From Paralithodes platypus (taxonomy: Eukaryota; Arthropoda; Malacostraca; Decapoda; Lithodidae): a stretch of 64,000 nt of DNA. The stretch spans positions 33,616,728 through 33,680,727 of the forward strand of contig CM064580.1 of the NCBI GenBank assembly GCA_032716605.1. The letters run 5' to 3'. Made by a program: the position numbers and the translations under genes. The notes beneath the pieces are model-generated. The model saw only the letters and a program-made list of their open reading frames with translations. It did no database searches and was not told the origin of the DNA. This document shows positions 1-9,855 of this stretch, in pieces (position 1 is the stretch's first letter; each line of letters starts with the position of its first letter).

Positions 1-733
1 GAGACTGCTCATGAACACGGTTACCAGCCCCAAGTCGCTGTCCCGTTGTCTCTACTCGCGACTTCTCTACGTCCATGTCGGCACAGTACCTAGTCGACTC
101 TAAATCCGCTTGGATTTTTTATAGCTCTATGTGTTCATGACTGATAGTTTTTCTCTCTTCTATCTTGGCTAATTCTAATTGCTGCTGAAGCTCACATGCC
201 CTTTGTTGCTGTTGAAGCTGACATTTTCTCTCTTCGATCTTAGCTAATTCGAGCTGAAGTAATAATTCTGGAGTTAACCCTTGAGGAGGTGAAGGTGCTA
301 CAATGTTTGAAATTACCGGTGGTCCCCCCAGGGGCAACCCACCCTGCCAGTCACCACCCACCTGTGGAAGCGTACCCGGGGTCGGCAAACTACTGGGATG
401 GCTGGGAGTCGAGTGTAGGGGAAGCATGGCCGAAGGGCTCTGAGCACTCAACCCATCTCGCTCACCAGTCACCCTGCCCAGTACACACGTTATCAAGTTA
501 TCCTTGGTCATGCTGCTAGTAACCGCATGACCGATAGCTGTGGCCAGGCATTGAAGACCGTACCGATCCATACCCTCCAACCGCTCGGCAGTAACAGGCC
601 ATTGCAAAAATATCCTAGCATCCTCCTCACAGTTCACCCGATTAACCCTTTCATCATGCTGCTGTTCCTCAGTTTCGACATTACGTACTGTGTCTCCATT
701 CTCCTCTGATCCGGTATAAGACATGATGCTCAC
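1..733 (-). pseudogene. LTR retrotransposon gag-like protein, N-terminal part, with in-frame stop
   Basis: The open frame from the ATG at 733 runs 204 codons to a TAA at 119-121. The same frame stays open beyond that stop to the window edge, so the element's gag probably continues and the TAA is a nonsense mutation or a readthrough site. The product has an acidic N-terminus, a Pro-rich middle, then a Gln-rich coiled-coil stretch in which LELAKIEERK occurs twice. This composition is common in the Gag N-terminal region of arthropod Ty3-like elements. No capsid or zinc-knuckle motif is visible because the element runs off the window. A primer-binding-site-like sequence and LTR-like region lie immediately upstream. 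The family assignment is an inference from layout. Confidence 0.45.
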
Positions 734-925
734 AAAAATTTCTCACCACAATATTCAGAAAAGAAGCACCCCAAACTCTTATACCTCAATATACACACAA
801 AAATTCTCGGAAATACTCAAGGGCTATACTATGTTGCAAAAAAAAAAAAAAAATCTTGCTGATCCCCGCAAAATATTCCCCAAAACAACAAATGTTCCCT
901 GCTTAATAAATGTAGGTTCACCAAA

Positions 926-944
926 TCCTAGGTAAGGTCGCCAT
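926..944 (-). other. Putative primer-binding site of the LTR element
   Basis: Read on the minus strand, a segment ending TAACA is followed after two bases by TGGCGACC. This matches the start of primer-binding sites in several Ty3 elements primed by an arginine-type tRNA. It sits about 190 bp upstream of the gag ATG, the expected place. Confidence 0.35.
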
Positions 945-945
945 T

Positions 946-2500
946 TGTTACGACTGGGGTTCAAATATATCAGGGCTCTTATTCATTGGACTAGTAATGG
1001 CATAAATGTTACAACGGAAAGCGCTAACTCCAACCTCTGATGTATATTCCCAGTGAACAAAGAACACAAATACTCTACAGAGTTCTATATGCAATAATAG
1101 GCTATCAAACTCTCAATAAATGTGCGTCTACTCTAGGCTTAATGTTATGTGAAAACAGCCTATTACTACCTATAACCGAAGGTGCTTGGTTATGGTATGC
1201 AAAGTAAGGTGGTAAGAGAAGTTACAGCTTACGTTACTTTAATCAATAAATGTCAGGCACTCCTGCATGAAAGAAAGTGCACTAAAGTCCTTCAACACTA
1301 ACAAGGAATCTTCTTTAAATGTTAGATGCTATAAAGATGCTCGTATCGGAAATGGAACCCAAAAAGGCAGGCAGCGGAACAATGCTCGTGCAGGCTATGC
1401 ACACAAAAAGGCAGAATATATATAATGCCGTCGGAGCCAAGAATATCCTAAACACAACAACAATAATAATAATCGCCACGACAATGCAGTATTCCTATCA
1501 ACAAAAAGAGCCTAAGTCGTTTGTGTCTCAATACATCAAACTAGGCTGCGAAATGCTTGTGTAATCATAAATGGGTATGCATAAAAAGAGTAATTGGTTT
1601 AATATACTTAATGTCTACTGTGACTGATAAAGTCTAGCTAGAGTCAATGATACGAGATACTGGTGCGCATGGCATGCCGCATAGCCTAGTGCAAATCTCA
1701 AGTCTGTGCGTCAAATATTACGTTATAGGGAAGGGTAGCTCTCTTGAGAAACCTTAATACCGAAGTATTAAGCGTTCTCCTGGCGTACCTCAAAGACAAA
1801 CAATCGAGACTAGAACAGTGCAGAATGGTATAGGCAAAAAGCCCTCATTCGTGCATGCTCTATTCTCAATGGCACACAGACTAGAATTTACTCAATCAAC
1901 TCCAGTTCTCAGGTATGTCGTGCCGCTTTTTAACTGAAGCCAGCACTCATAGGAAACAATACCTATAATATCAGACTCCTAGTCTAGCATTATCTAATCC
2001 AGCAGAACACTAATAACTAAAGGAAGCAGTACTAAACAATAAATGCCAACCAATGCTTCGTGATCCACTTATCTTAACAACTAACATACATAGGCTATAT
2101 CAGACCTTAACACACAATACAACTGGCCAGCATGAAGCTGATTTTGTAGAGTTAACCAGAGGGGGTATAATATTAATAAAAGGTGGTGAAGGATATGGAA
2201 AATGAGAGAGATAGGCAGAGGAAAAGATTCTCAGGTACGGAGCGGGGACAGATAGCAAGGGAAAAAAGATGGGTGTGTTCTAGAAACCAGATCTGAGGGA
2301 GAGAGTGGCGAGGAACTGTATATATACTCGCACTAGCTCGAGCCGCGTGGGAAAACAGCGGTTACAAGTCATCTAACCACTAGCAAAGCTTACAGCATGG
2401 TAAGGGCCTCTCTCCACCAACCCCCGCGAGGCAGCCAGCCGTGACGTCATCGAGCGGGACAAAAAACACTGGGCGCCCCCTCTCACTCTGTTCTACTCCC
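946..2500 (-). mobile_element. Probable 5' LTR of the gag-bearing element
   Basis: The minus-strand 3' boundary is taken at TAACA just before the primer-binding-like site. A TATATATA box at 2319-2327 on the minus strand, with a CG-rich upstream segment, could be the LTR promoter. There is no open frame of note. The upstream limit is a guess; I could not see the matching 3' LTR or a target-site duplication, so the length is approximate. Confidence 0.3.
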
Positions 2501-2744
2501 TCTCTCTCTCTCCCAGATCCTATCATTACTAGTTAATGATCAAATATATACTTTACAATTAAATATATAAAGCCTTGACATGGGCGAAAACAAAGAGCCT
2601 TTCTGGACTGCCCATGACACGCGCTTTCATATGAAATAAAGCACACTCTAATACACAAACTGTAGCCCCATCCACTGCCCTGGCGATCCTAGCGAGTCAC
2701 TGTAGGACAAGCCATGCGGTTCTAACGGAGTGGTTAACGTCACA
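2501..2744. other. Non-coding stretch, nothing recognised
   Basis: AT-rich sequence between the LTR-like region and the first TA tract. No open frame, RNA gene or repeat relationship could be identified. Confidence 0.5.
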
Positions 2745-2767
2745 ATATATATATATATATATATATA
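2745..2767. repeat. (TA)n microsatellite at the Penelope boundary
   Basis: A pure AT/TA run directly abutting the 3' side of the minus-strand Penelope-like element. Confidence 0.95.
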
Positions 2768-2925
2768 ATGTTAGTAAAGCCAGGTAATAAATTTTCTTTA
2801 ATACATACGAGGTTGAAAGAAATGGCAATTTCTGCGTTGGAAATTTTATTATTCAAAGTTTCCAGGTCTCTGATGAGTTTTCGCTGGGTGGCAGGAAGTA
2901 GATGAATGAGATTAGCAAAATTCAT
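2768..2925 (-). CDS. Small conserved reading frame in the pseudo-LTR of the Penelope-like element
   Basis: An ATG at 2925 opens a ~50-codon frame that runs into the (TA)n tract, where it would encode alternating Ile-Tyr. Its core (QRK, RDLETLNNK, NAE, FNLVC) closely matches a second frame at 39442-39637 in a divergent Penelope copy and the inverted copy at 4667. Conservation across divergent copies means the peptide is real. Penelope-like elements are often tandem with pseudo-LTRs, so this is probably the N-terminus of the RT protein belonging to the next tandem copy. That interpretation is an inference; no function is known to me. Confidence 0.5.
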
Positions 2926-2965
2926 AGTGGTACAGGGTTACATTAATGTACATGATGATACAGGA

Positions 2966-3006
2966 TATACGACGCGTTTCACTGGACAACCAGCATTATC
3001 AAGTAA
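2966..3006 (-). ncRNA. Degenerate hammerhead-ribozyme-like motif of a Penelope-like element
   Basis: On the minus strand, a CTTGATAATG block is followed by a CTGG/CCAG stem with a TTGT loop, then GAAAC. This is the order of a hammerhead core (CUGAUGA, stem II, GAAA), and Penelope-like elements are known to carry hammerheads in their pseudo-LTRs. The CUGAUGA box is mutated here, so cleavage is unlikely. The inverted copy carries the same motif at about 4590-4625. Confidence 0.35.
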
Positions 3007-3282
3007 GGATAGAATGATATAAAGAAACAGGAAGGGTATATAGAGGGTGGAGGATCAGAGGAGGCGAAAATCAGGGGGCAAAAGTCTGCTATTGGTGGAG
3101 GGGTATTCTAGGAGTGTAAAAGAGAGATCCGCGTCACGCAGGCGCACTGGATGCGGGAAGGTGGTGGTCAATTGGCGGGGTCGGAGCTGATTGGCTGCGT
3201 GTCGAGGGGCGTGGCCTAAGTTGCGTAGTACGTGTGGCGCCGGCAGAAGACGAAGCTGAAAGAGGTAGCGCGGGGGGCTGCG

Positions 3283-4163
3283 TCAAGGGCACCGGGGGGC
3301 GTTAGGTCCTGTAGGATAGTGCCTTTTGGCAGAAGGAAGGATCTGAAGGTCCAGAGTTTGGTTGTTGATGTTAGGATGTAAGGCTTGGATATATAACGCT
3401 TCGAGTATAGGTAATCTCCTTGGGTCACTTTCTTTATCGAGTATGGTGGTGTGTTTCTCTAACTCGTTGCGTGTGAGGTGGGGGTGGTTAGGGGTGAGAT
3501 AGTGGTCTTTGATGGCTCCAGCCTGAAGGTGAAGAGTTAACCGACGTGAAAGACGAGTCTGCGTCATGCCAATATAGGAATGAGGTCCACAGTCCTCATA
3601 ATTACAGGTATGTTGGTAAATGACGTGATCATCGGTAATCGGGCTCTTTATCTTGGTGGAAGCTGGTTTGTTGCGGAGAACGAGGTTGGAGGTCTTGGGG
3701 GATTTGTAATAGATTATTAATTTGATTTTGTTTTCCGGGTTGGTTGGGTGGACATGCTTGGAGATTATTTCTTTTAAGACGGCCTCGTCATTTTTGTGGT
3801 AAGAGAACATAAAATTGTGGTAGAAGATCTTAATTTCATTGGGGGGGTCAATGTTGGGAGGGCTTTGGGTGTACCATTTTTCAAGATGGTGGTTGATGGT
3901 GCTGGAGATGTCGGAGTTGGAGTATCCGTTATTCACTAAAACTTGGGATAGTCTTTCTAGTTCCTGGTGGGTGTCGGCCCAGGTAGAGCAGTGGGTGAGG
4001 GCTCTCCTTACATACGCGGAGATGGAGGCTAGAAGATTACGGCGGGGGCATTCACTATCGCTGTTGAGGCATTGTCCTGTGTTAGGTGGTTTAGTGTAGA
4101 CGGTGGTTTTGAACCCATGGTCGTTCAGAGCTACGAGGATGTCGAGGAAGAGGAGTTGTCCAT
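3283..4163 (-). pseudogene. Penelope-like element: RT C-terminal region plus GIY-YIG endonuclease
   Basis: The frame is open from about 4163 to the stop at 3283 but begins inside the protein, so the copy is 5'-truncated after the RT palm. The N-terminal part shows LLFLDILV, FKTTVYTKP and a Cys/Arg-rich thumb region aligning with the other Penelope copy at 40.2-41.0 kb. The C-terminal third carries the GIY-YIG-type segment HSYIGMTQTRLSRRL, with the preceding HxCxxxxC region (residues QHTCNYEDC), then a conserved LEALYIQ tail. RT plus a C-terminal GIY-YIG nuclease defines canonical Penelope-like elements. The YVDD catalytic motif is lost with the truncation, so this copy cannot be autonomous. 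Confidence 0.85.
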
Positions 4164-4166
4164 TGT

Positions 4167-4796
4167 TTGATACTCGAAGCGTTATATATCCAAGCCTTAC
4201 ATCCTAGCATCAACAACCAAACTCTGGACCTTCAGATCCTTCCTTCTGCCAAAAGGCACTATCCTACAGGACCTAACGCCTCCCCTCGCCCCCCGGTGCC
4301 CTTGACGCAGCCCCCCGCGCTACCTCCTTCAGCTTCGTCTTCTGCCGGCGCCACACGTACTACGCAACTTAGGCCACGCCCCTCGACACGCAGCCAATCA
4401 GCTTCGACCCTGCCAACCGACCACCACCTTCCCGCATCCAGTGCGCCTGCGTGACGCGGATCTCTCTTTTACACTCCTAGAATACCCCTCCACCAATAGC
4501 AGACTTTTGCCCCCTGATTTTCGCCTGATCCTCCACCCTCTATATAATTATACCCTTCCTGTTTACCTTTTATATCATTCTATCCTTACTTGATAATGCT
4601 GGTTGTCCAGTGAAATGCGTCGTATATCCTGTATCATCATGTACATTAATGTAACCCTGTACCACCATGAATTGTGCTAATCTCATTCATCTACATCCTG
4701 CCACCCAGCGAAAACTCATCAGAGACCTGGAAACTTTGAATAATAAAATTTCCAACGCAGAAATTGCCATTTCTTTCAACCTCGTATGTATTAAAG

Positions 4797-4798
<2 letters not shown>
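4167..4798 (+). pseudogene. Inverted partial Penelope copy (C-terminal end, 3' region, small ORF)
   Basis: This block is the reverse complement of roughly 2768-3410 with a few percent divergence. It holds the last ~35 residues of the GIY-YIG protein (LEALYIQALHP onward), the 3' non-coding region, the hammerhead-like motif and the small frame starting at 4667. It joins head-to-head with the 5'-truncated copy at about 4165. An adjacent inverted truncated copy is a known hallmark of Penelope insertions. Confidence 0.8.
4590..4625 (+). ncRNA. Second copy of the hammerhead-like motif
   Basis: The plus-strand inverted copy repeats the same TTGATAATG, CTGG/CCAG stem, GAAA arrangement, with one further change after GAAA. 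It is degenerate at the same box as the other copy, which suggests inheritance from a common mutated source. Confidence 0.3.

Positions 4799-4835
<37 letters not shown>
4799..4835. repeat. (TA)n microsatellite between Penelope copy and tRNA-like array
   Basis: A pure TA run separates the inverted Penelope copy from the 314-bp tandem array. Confidence 0.95.
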
Positions 4836-4837
<2 letters not shown>

Positions 4838-5613
4838 AGAATATATCACAAATACACGTGAGCCACTAAATGTTTCGAGTCTCTCAGTGGGGATCGAACC
4901 ATCGACCATCAGGATGATAGCCGACGCTTTAATCAATTACACAACGGCAGTCTAAAAGACACTCAGCCTTCTATCCTATTTATGTTAGGGAGAAGGGAAA
5001 CCCACTAGGCGAATATATTTCAATTCAAACCTAGTTGTAGGATCCATATTTCCAGAATACCATACACGGATTTTTGAGTGTCCCGACGCAACTCGGGTAG
5101 AAATTGATTTAATTTAATTCTAACCCACAAAGCATGAGAGTTACAAATATTGAGAATATATCACAAATACACGTGAGCCACTAAATGTTTCTAGTCTCTC
5201 AGTGGGGATCGAACCATCGACCATCAGGATGATAGCCGACGCTTTAATCAATTACACCACGGCAGTCTAAAAGACACTCAGCCTTCTATCCTATTTATGT
5301 TAGGGAGAAGGGAAACCCACTAGGCGAATATATTTCAATTCAAACCTAGTTGTAGGATCCATATTTCCAGAATACCATACACGGATTTTTGAGTGTCCCG
5401 ACGCAACTCGGGTAGAAATTGATTTCATTTAATTCTAACCCACAAAGCATGAGAGTTACAAATATTGAGAATATATCACAAATACACGTGAGCCACTAAA
5501 TGTTTCTAGTCTCTCAGTGGGGATCGAACCATCGACCATCAGGATGATAGCCGACGCTTTAATCAATTACACCACGGCAGTCTAAAAGACACTCAGCCTT
5601 CTATCCTATTTAT
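4836..5613 (-). repeat. Tandem array, minus-oriented arm: about 2.5 copies of a ~314-bp unit with tRNA-like promoter
   Basis: Anchor sequences recur at 4946, 5261 and 5576, a period of 315 bp. On the minus strand each unit contains a tRNA-like segment (TGCCGTGGTGTAATTG as A-box-like, GGTTCGATCCCC as B box). After it come a TA-rich segment, a stretch ending GTTGCGTCGGGAC, and a conserved GGATCCTACAACTAGG block. Copies are nearly identical. The arm ends abruptly at about 5613, where the orientation flips. Confidence 0.9.
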
Positions 5614-6742
5614 GTATTCTGGAAATATGGATCCTACAACTAGGTTTGAATTGAAATCTATTCGCCTAGTGGGTTTCCCTTCTCCCTAACATAAATAGGA
5701 TAGAAGGCTGAGTGTCTTTTAGACTGCCGTGGTGTAATTGATTAAAGCGTCGGCTATCATCCTGATGGTCGATGGTTCGATGCCCACTGAGAGACTAGAA
5801 ACATTTAGTGGCTCACGTGTATTTGTGATATATTCTCAATATTTGTAACTCTCATGCTTTGTGGGTTAGAATTAAATTAAATCAATTTCTACCCGAGTTG
5901 CGTCGGGACACTCAAAAATCCGTGTATGGTATTCTGGAAATATGGATCCTACAACTAGGTTTGAATTGAAATATATTCGCCTAGTGGGTTTCCTTCTCCC
6001 TAACATAAATAGGATAGAAGGCTGAGTGTCTTTTAGACTGCCGTGGTGTAATTGATTAAAGCGTCGGCTATCATCCTGATGGTCGATGGTTCGATCCCCA
6101 CTGAGAGACTAGAAACATTTAGTGGCTCACGTGTATTTGTGATATATTCTCAATATTTGTAACTCTCATGCTTTGTGGGTTAGAATTAAATGAAATCAAT
6201 TTCTACCCGAGTTGCGTCGGGACACTCAAAAAATCCGTGTATGGTATTCTGTAAATATGGATCCTACAACTAGGTTTGAATTGAAATATATTCGCCTAGT
6301 GGGTTTCCCTTCTCCCTAACATAAATAGGATAGAAGGCTGAGTGTCTTTTAGACTGCCGTGGTGTAATTGATTAAAGCGTCGGCTATCATCCTGATGGTC
6401 GATGGTTCGATCCCCACTGAGAGACTAGAAACATTTAGTGGCTCACGTGTATTTGTGATATATTCTCAATATTTGTAACTCATGCTTTGTGGGTTAGAAT
6501 TAAATTAAATCAATTTCTACCCGAGTTGCGTCGGGACACTAAAAAATCTGTGTATGGTATTCTGGAAATATGGATCCTACAACTAGGTTTGAATTGAAAT
6601 ATATTCGCCTAGTAGGTTTCCCTTCTCCCTAACATAAATAGGATAGAAGGCTGAGTGTCTTTTAGACTGCCGTGGTGTAATTGATTAAAGCGTCGGCTAT
6701 CATCCTGATGGTCGATGGTTCGATCCCCACTGAGAGACTAGA

Positions 6743-6745
<3 letters not shown>
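5614..6745 (+). repeat. Tandem array, plus-oriented arm: about 3.6 copies of the same unit
   Basis: The tRNA-like segment recurs at 5721, 6035, 6351 and 6664 (spacing 313-316 bp). Sequence identity to the minus arm is very high; differences are single substitutions or one-base indels. The arm starts in a different part of the unit from where the left arm stops, so the turn leaves about 85 bp without a partner next to the junction. Confidence 0.9.
6354..6422 (+). other. tRNA-like pol III promoter unit (representative copy)
   Basis: This is the cleanest of the seven copies. GCCGTGGTGTAATTGAT resembles a tRNA 5' end with A box and D-loop, and GGTTCGATCCCC is a textbook B box / T-loop about 45 bp downstream. 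The flanks do not form a convincing acceptor stem, so it is tRNA-derived rather than a tRNA gene. Confidence 0.6.

Positions 6746-6785
<40 letters not shown>
6746..6785. repeat. (TA)n microsatellite closing the tRNA-like array
   Basis: A TA run replaces the rest of the fourth plus-oriented unit immediately after ACTAGAAACA. The array is therefore bracketed by TA tracts on both sides. Confidence 0.95.
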
Positions 6786-6788
<3 letters not shown>

Positions 6789-8049
6789 ATTTTACAGTAT
6801 TGAGTTATGCACGAAATATATACTGTAGGCCTATGCAGTTTGCTATAATATTTAGTAACCCACTTCCTTGATAATATTTTCCAATAGGTGTTATACACCG
6901 AGACACCATAAAATACAATAATTAATTACCAGATTATACTGCTTTATAATACTATCAAATAGCTAACATGGCATATTGTTATGCTGTCAAATGTAAAGCG
7001 AGTAGCTATTGTATTTTTGTGTATAATTTTATTAATTTCTACATGATAATACATGTATAACAAATCATATATTAAGCCTCTGAGAATCGATGACACTCTT
7101 CTTTTCTGCTTTATGGCTATTATTAGACGATTTAATTCAGATTAGGACATTATTTCACATTGGTCCTTCCTAAGCTGTAATTATTCGTCTAATTATAGCC
7201 AGGATAAACAATCAAAATGCGTCAAAACCATGAGAGGGTAAACGCAGGTAAACACGATACCATTACTTAAGAAATTGATAATGGTGTGTGTGTGTGTGTC
7301 AACCTCTGTCTGGCATTGGGGTGGGGTGTAAGTGTGCGTGGGGGGGGAGCGGGGGTAGTTTGTTCTCTTCATGGGTGGGGAGGGGAAGGAAGTGGTGACA
7401 GACAGGCACACCCTGCCCCTTCTGCCTGGGGTAGGAGTAGTAAGGGGGACGGGGCAGGGACCACCCCGTTCCTAGCTTCTGGGCTAGGAGTAGAGGGTAA
7501 ACCCTATGCAGGGACTTTCACTTCTGGGTGTACATCTTTCAATAGAGAAATCATGAATAATTAGTTCTCATTATTTGTTTTGTTATCCATACAGAATAGT
7601 TTTCTATGATAGATGATTGACAGAAAATTACAATGTCTGGGTGTCTATTATATACCTATTTGTTCCCGGGATTTGAAAATATTTGATTATACATATTTCA
7701 AACACACTTACAATTACACACCTATTCAGCTACATCGCTCTCCAGAGTGTTGGGGCTTGTACTGAAGGCTGAATTAAAATTAGCAGCTCAGTTCTCAATA
7801 ACTAGAGAACAAATGCGAAACTACTATGTTTGTGTCATATTGCCAAATATTCGTAATGAACATCAAATTTGGCTGTGAAAACGTTGTAATAGCGGAGAAA
7901 TTAAGATGAAAACAAGCCGATTTTGTTCCAGATTAAATACAATCGCCCACAGTTATGTTTCCTCAACTTTTATCGCCATCGTAGGTCTGAAAATGTATGA
8001 AATATACACTTATCATAATAGACTGCTTGCTAATTTCAGGCTATAAGAA
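6786..8049. other. Non-coding stretch with a short (TG)n and a G-rich segment
   Basis: A (TG)n run lies at 7283-7299 and is followed by a G-rich segment to about 7470. No open frame with codon structure, no RNA gene and no relationship to other repeats in the window was found. Confidence 0.5.
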
Positions 8050-8660
8050 AGGTAAGAGGAGTTTTTTCTCCATCATGCTTAGCCCCATTAGTTTTGAGAT
8101 TTTAAGACGTTCGCCCTATTAGTTTGGCGGGTCAGTCCTTTCACCTCATTTCTTTGCAAATCTTAAGGAAATTCCAACTTAATTTTGTTTTTCCGGACCG
8201 CCTTCTCACTCAGGTTTAGCCTCATTTGCTTTGAATTTTGAAGATGTTCATCATTATTAGTTGGCTGATTTTAAGACTTTTCGACCCCGCAAGGATGTAG
8301 TATTCGGGCGCCTTGTTTACACAACTTGGCACGCTCGCGATCATGTTCCCGTCTATTTTGACTGCCGTGGGATACAATAATATGTTGAGGGGGCATAGCC
8401 CCGATGACTTATTGTCATCATCATATATATTGCCAGCAGGGGGCACATAACAGAAAAAATAGCCGTCAAAATAGACAGGAACTTTACTGCGAGCGATTGA
8501 CCTTTGTAAACATGACGACCGTACACCCAAATACTACATCCTTCCACTTTTCGCCCCATTTATGTCAATTTTAAGACCTTTCGTGCCATTTAGGTGTCGA
8601 TATTTTGTTTTCCTTGCGAGTGATAGCAAGTGTGCAATTTGCGAGGAACCAACCTTCGTC
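8050..8660 (+). repeat. Dispersed non-coding repeat (copy 1), interrupted by a MITE
   Basis: Blocks such as TTAGCCCCATTA, TTTTAAGAC and ATTTAGGTGTCGAT also occur, reverse-complemented, at 28240-28415. The order is the same, so both derive from one repeat family. The copy here is longer and split by the fold-back MITE at 8293-8541. Confidence 0.5.
8293..8541. mobile_element. Fold-back MITE with ~85-bp imperfect terminal inverted repeats
   Basis: The left end GGATGTAGTATTCGGG mirrors the right end CCCAAATACTACATCC. Pairing continues inward through GTTTACA/TGTAAAC, GCTCGCGAT/TGCGAGCGA and GTCTATTTTGAC/GTCAAAATAGAC, leaving a short AT-rich centre. There is no coding capacity. I could not fix a target-site duplication, so the superfamily is unassigned. 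Confidence 0.7.
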
Positions 8661-9132
8661 CGGAGCACTTATATATCTCGAAGATGAATCTTAGGTATAT
8701 TTATCTATACTTGATTTAGTTTTTGAAGGAAGCAAAAATTACATAAGAAATAGATTAATAAATATATAAATATATCGAACTATATACTGTATATATTAAA
8801 TCCCTGGTGCCTAAACAATGTCTATGTTTGTAGGAGGCTGTAGACGCCAGCCGAACACGGCGGTACTCCCGGGAGTGCTAGGTGACTGATAAGAACCGCT
8901 GGGAACTCCTGTTTCACCACCTGGCCTCCCTAGGTGATCCTTTCAGTGTCTCATCAATATTGAAGGCAACCCCAGCCTACCCTCCAAAACACTTTCTCCT
9001 CCTATCAATACATTTTACTACAAACACCTGAGGTCCTGATGTGGCGGCGTCTACGCCGTGGGGCCACCTCCCGAGGCTGCCAACCGCGGATGGCTGCCGA
9101 CCCTCCACGGCCGAAGACAAAATCAATGACCA

Positions 9133-9855
9133 GTGGAGGAAAACCGGATGCCGGCCGCGGGGAGCAGTTTCGGGAGCCAAACCGTCACAACCATCCCCTG
9201 CCCCCTCCCTGGGGGCACGGGTCCTTGGAGCGGCTTCGGTCGCGCCGGGAATTTCCACACCTCTCACACCACACACATCACACAGTTTTTCCTACACCGA
9301 AAAATGACTGTCATTTCTCGAAGACTTCTTCTAGCCGGAGACATTGAGAGCAACCCAGGACCCACGTACACATACATATGTCCAACTTACTCAAAACCCA
9401 TCACTTCGAGTCGCCATACTAAGGGTTCAGTTCTCTGCAATTCATGCGGGAACTGGACCCACTTCACCTGCACAACACTTGCCTCCAAGAAACACTACAC
9501 AAACACCTGGACCTGTTCCTCATGCCCCTCCCACTCCCAGTCAAATCCCTCACCTAAAACCCGTCCACCTCTCCTCCCCCGCCCACCTAACCTTCCCATA
9601 TCATCCACTCCCCCCCTAAAACCCGTCCACCTCTCCTCCCTAACCCACCTAACCTTCCCATACCATCCACATCCTCAACTCAACACACCACACCCCATCC
9701 TAATCCATTCCAACCCCCATCTCCTGCTCCCCAATCCCCACCCCCACCTCACCCATCCCAACCCCCAGCCCCTCCCTCACCCCCACCCCCACCCAATCCT
9801 CGTGCAGCAGCACCCAACATACATCGTGCACATAACATTAACATTCTTCAACTGA
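9133..9855 (+). CDS. LINE A N-terminal frame: 2A-like peptide and PHD-like zinc finger
   Basis: Residues 70-77 (nt 9340-9363) read DIESNPGP, an exact match to the DxExNPGP consensus of 2A ribosome-skipping peptides, preceded by the usual leucine-rich stretch (RRLLLAG). Skipping would release a 76-residue leader and start a new chain at the final Pro. Downstream is a Cys/His cluster (CNSCGNWTHFTC ... WTCSSC) typical of PHD-like fingers in LINE proteins, though the first Cys pair is incomplete (CPTY). A very Pro/His-rich low-complexity tail follows; it is probably out of frame after an indel near 9570. 2A motifs are known from several LINE clades. Confidence 0.75.
   Translation: MEENRMPAAGSSFGSQTVTTIPCPLPGGTGPWSGFGRAGNFHTSHTTHITQFFLHRKMTVISRRLLLAGDIESNPGPTYTYICPTYSKPITSSRHTKGSVLCNSCGNWTHFTCTTLASKKHYTNTWTCSSCPSHSQSNPSPKTRPPLLPRPPNLPISSTPPLKPVHLSSLTHLTFPYHPHPQLNTPHPILIHSNPHLLLPNPHPHLTHPNPQPLPHPHPHPILVQQHPTYIVHITLTFFN

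Noticed and set aside
3839..4099. 86-codon plus-strand frame
   Set aside because: It is antisense to the Penelope RT/GIY-YIG coding region, whose residues match the second Penelope copy; the plus frame has no motif.
7286..7564. 92-codon Gly/Val-rich frame
   Set aside because: It begins inside a (TG)n run and continues in G-rich simple sequence; composition explains the open frame.
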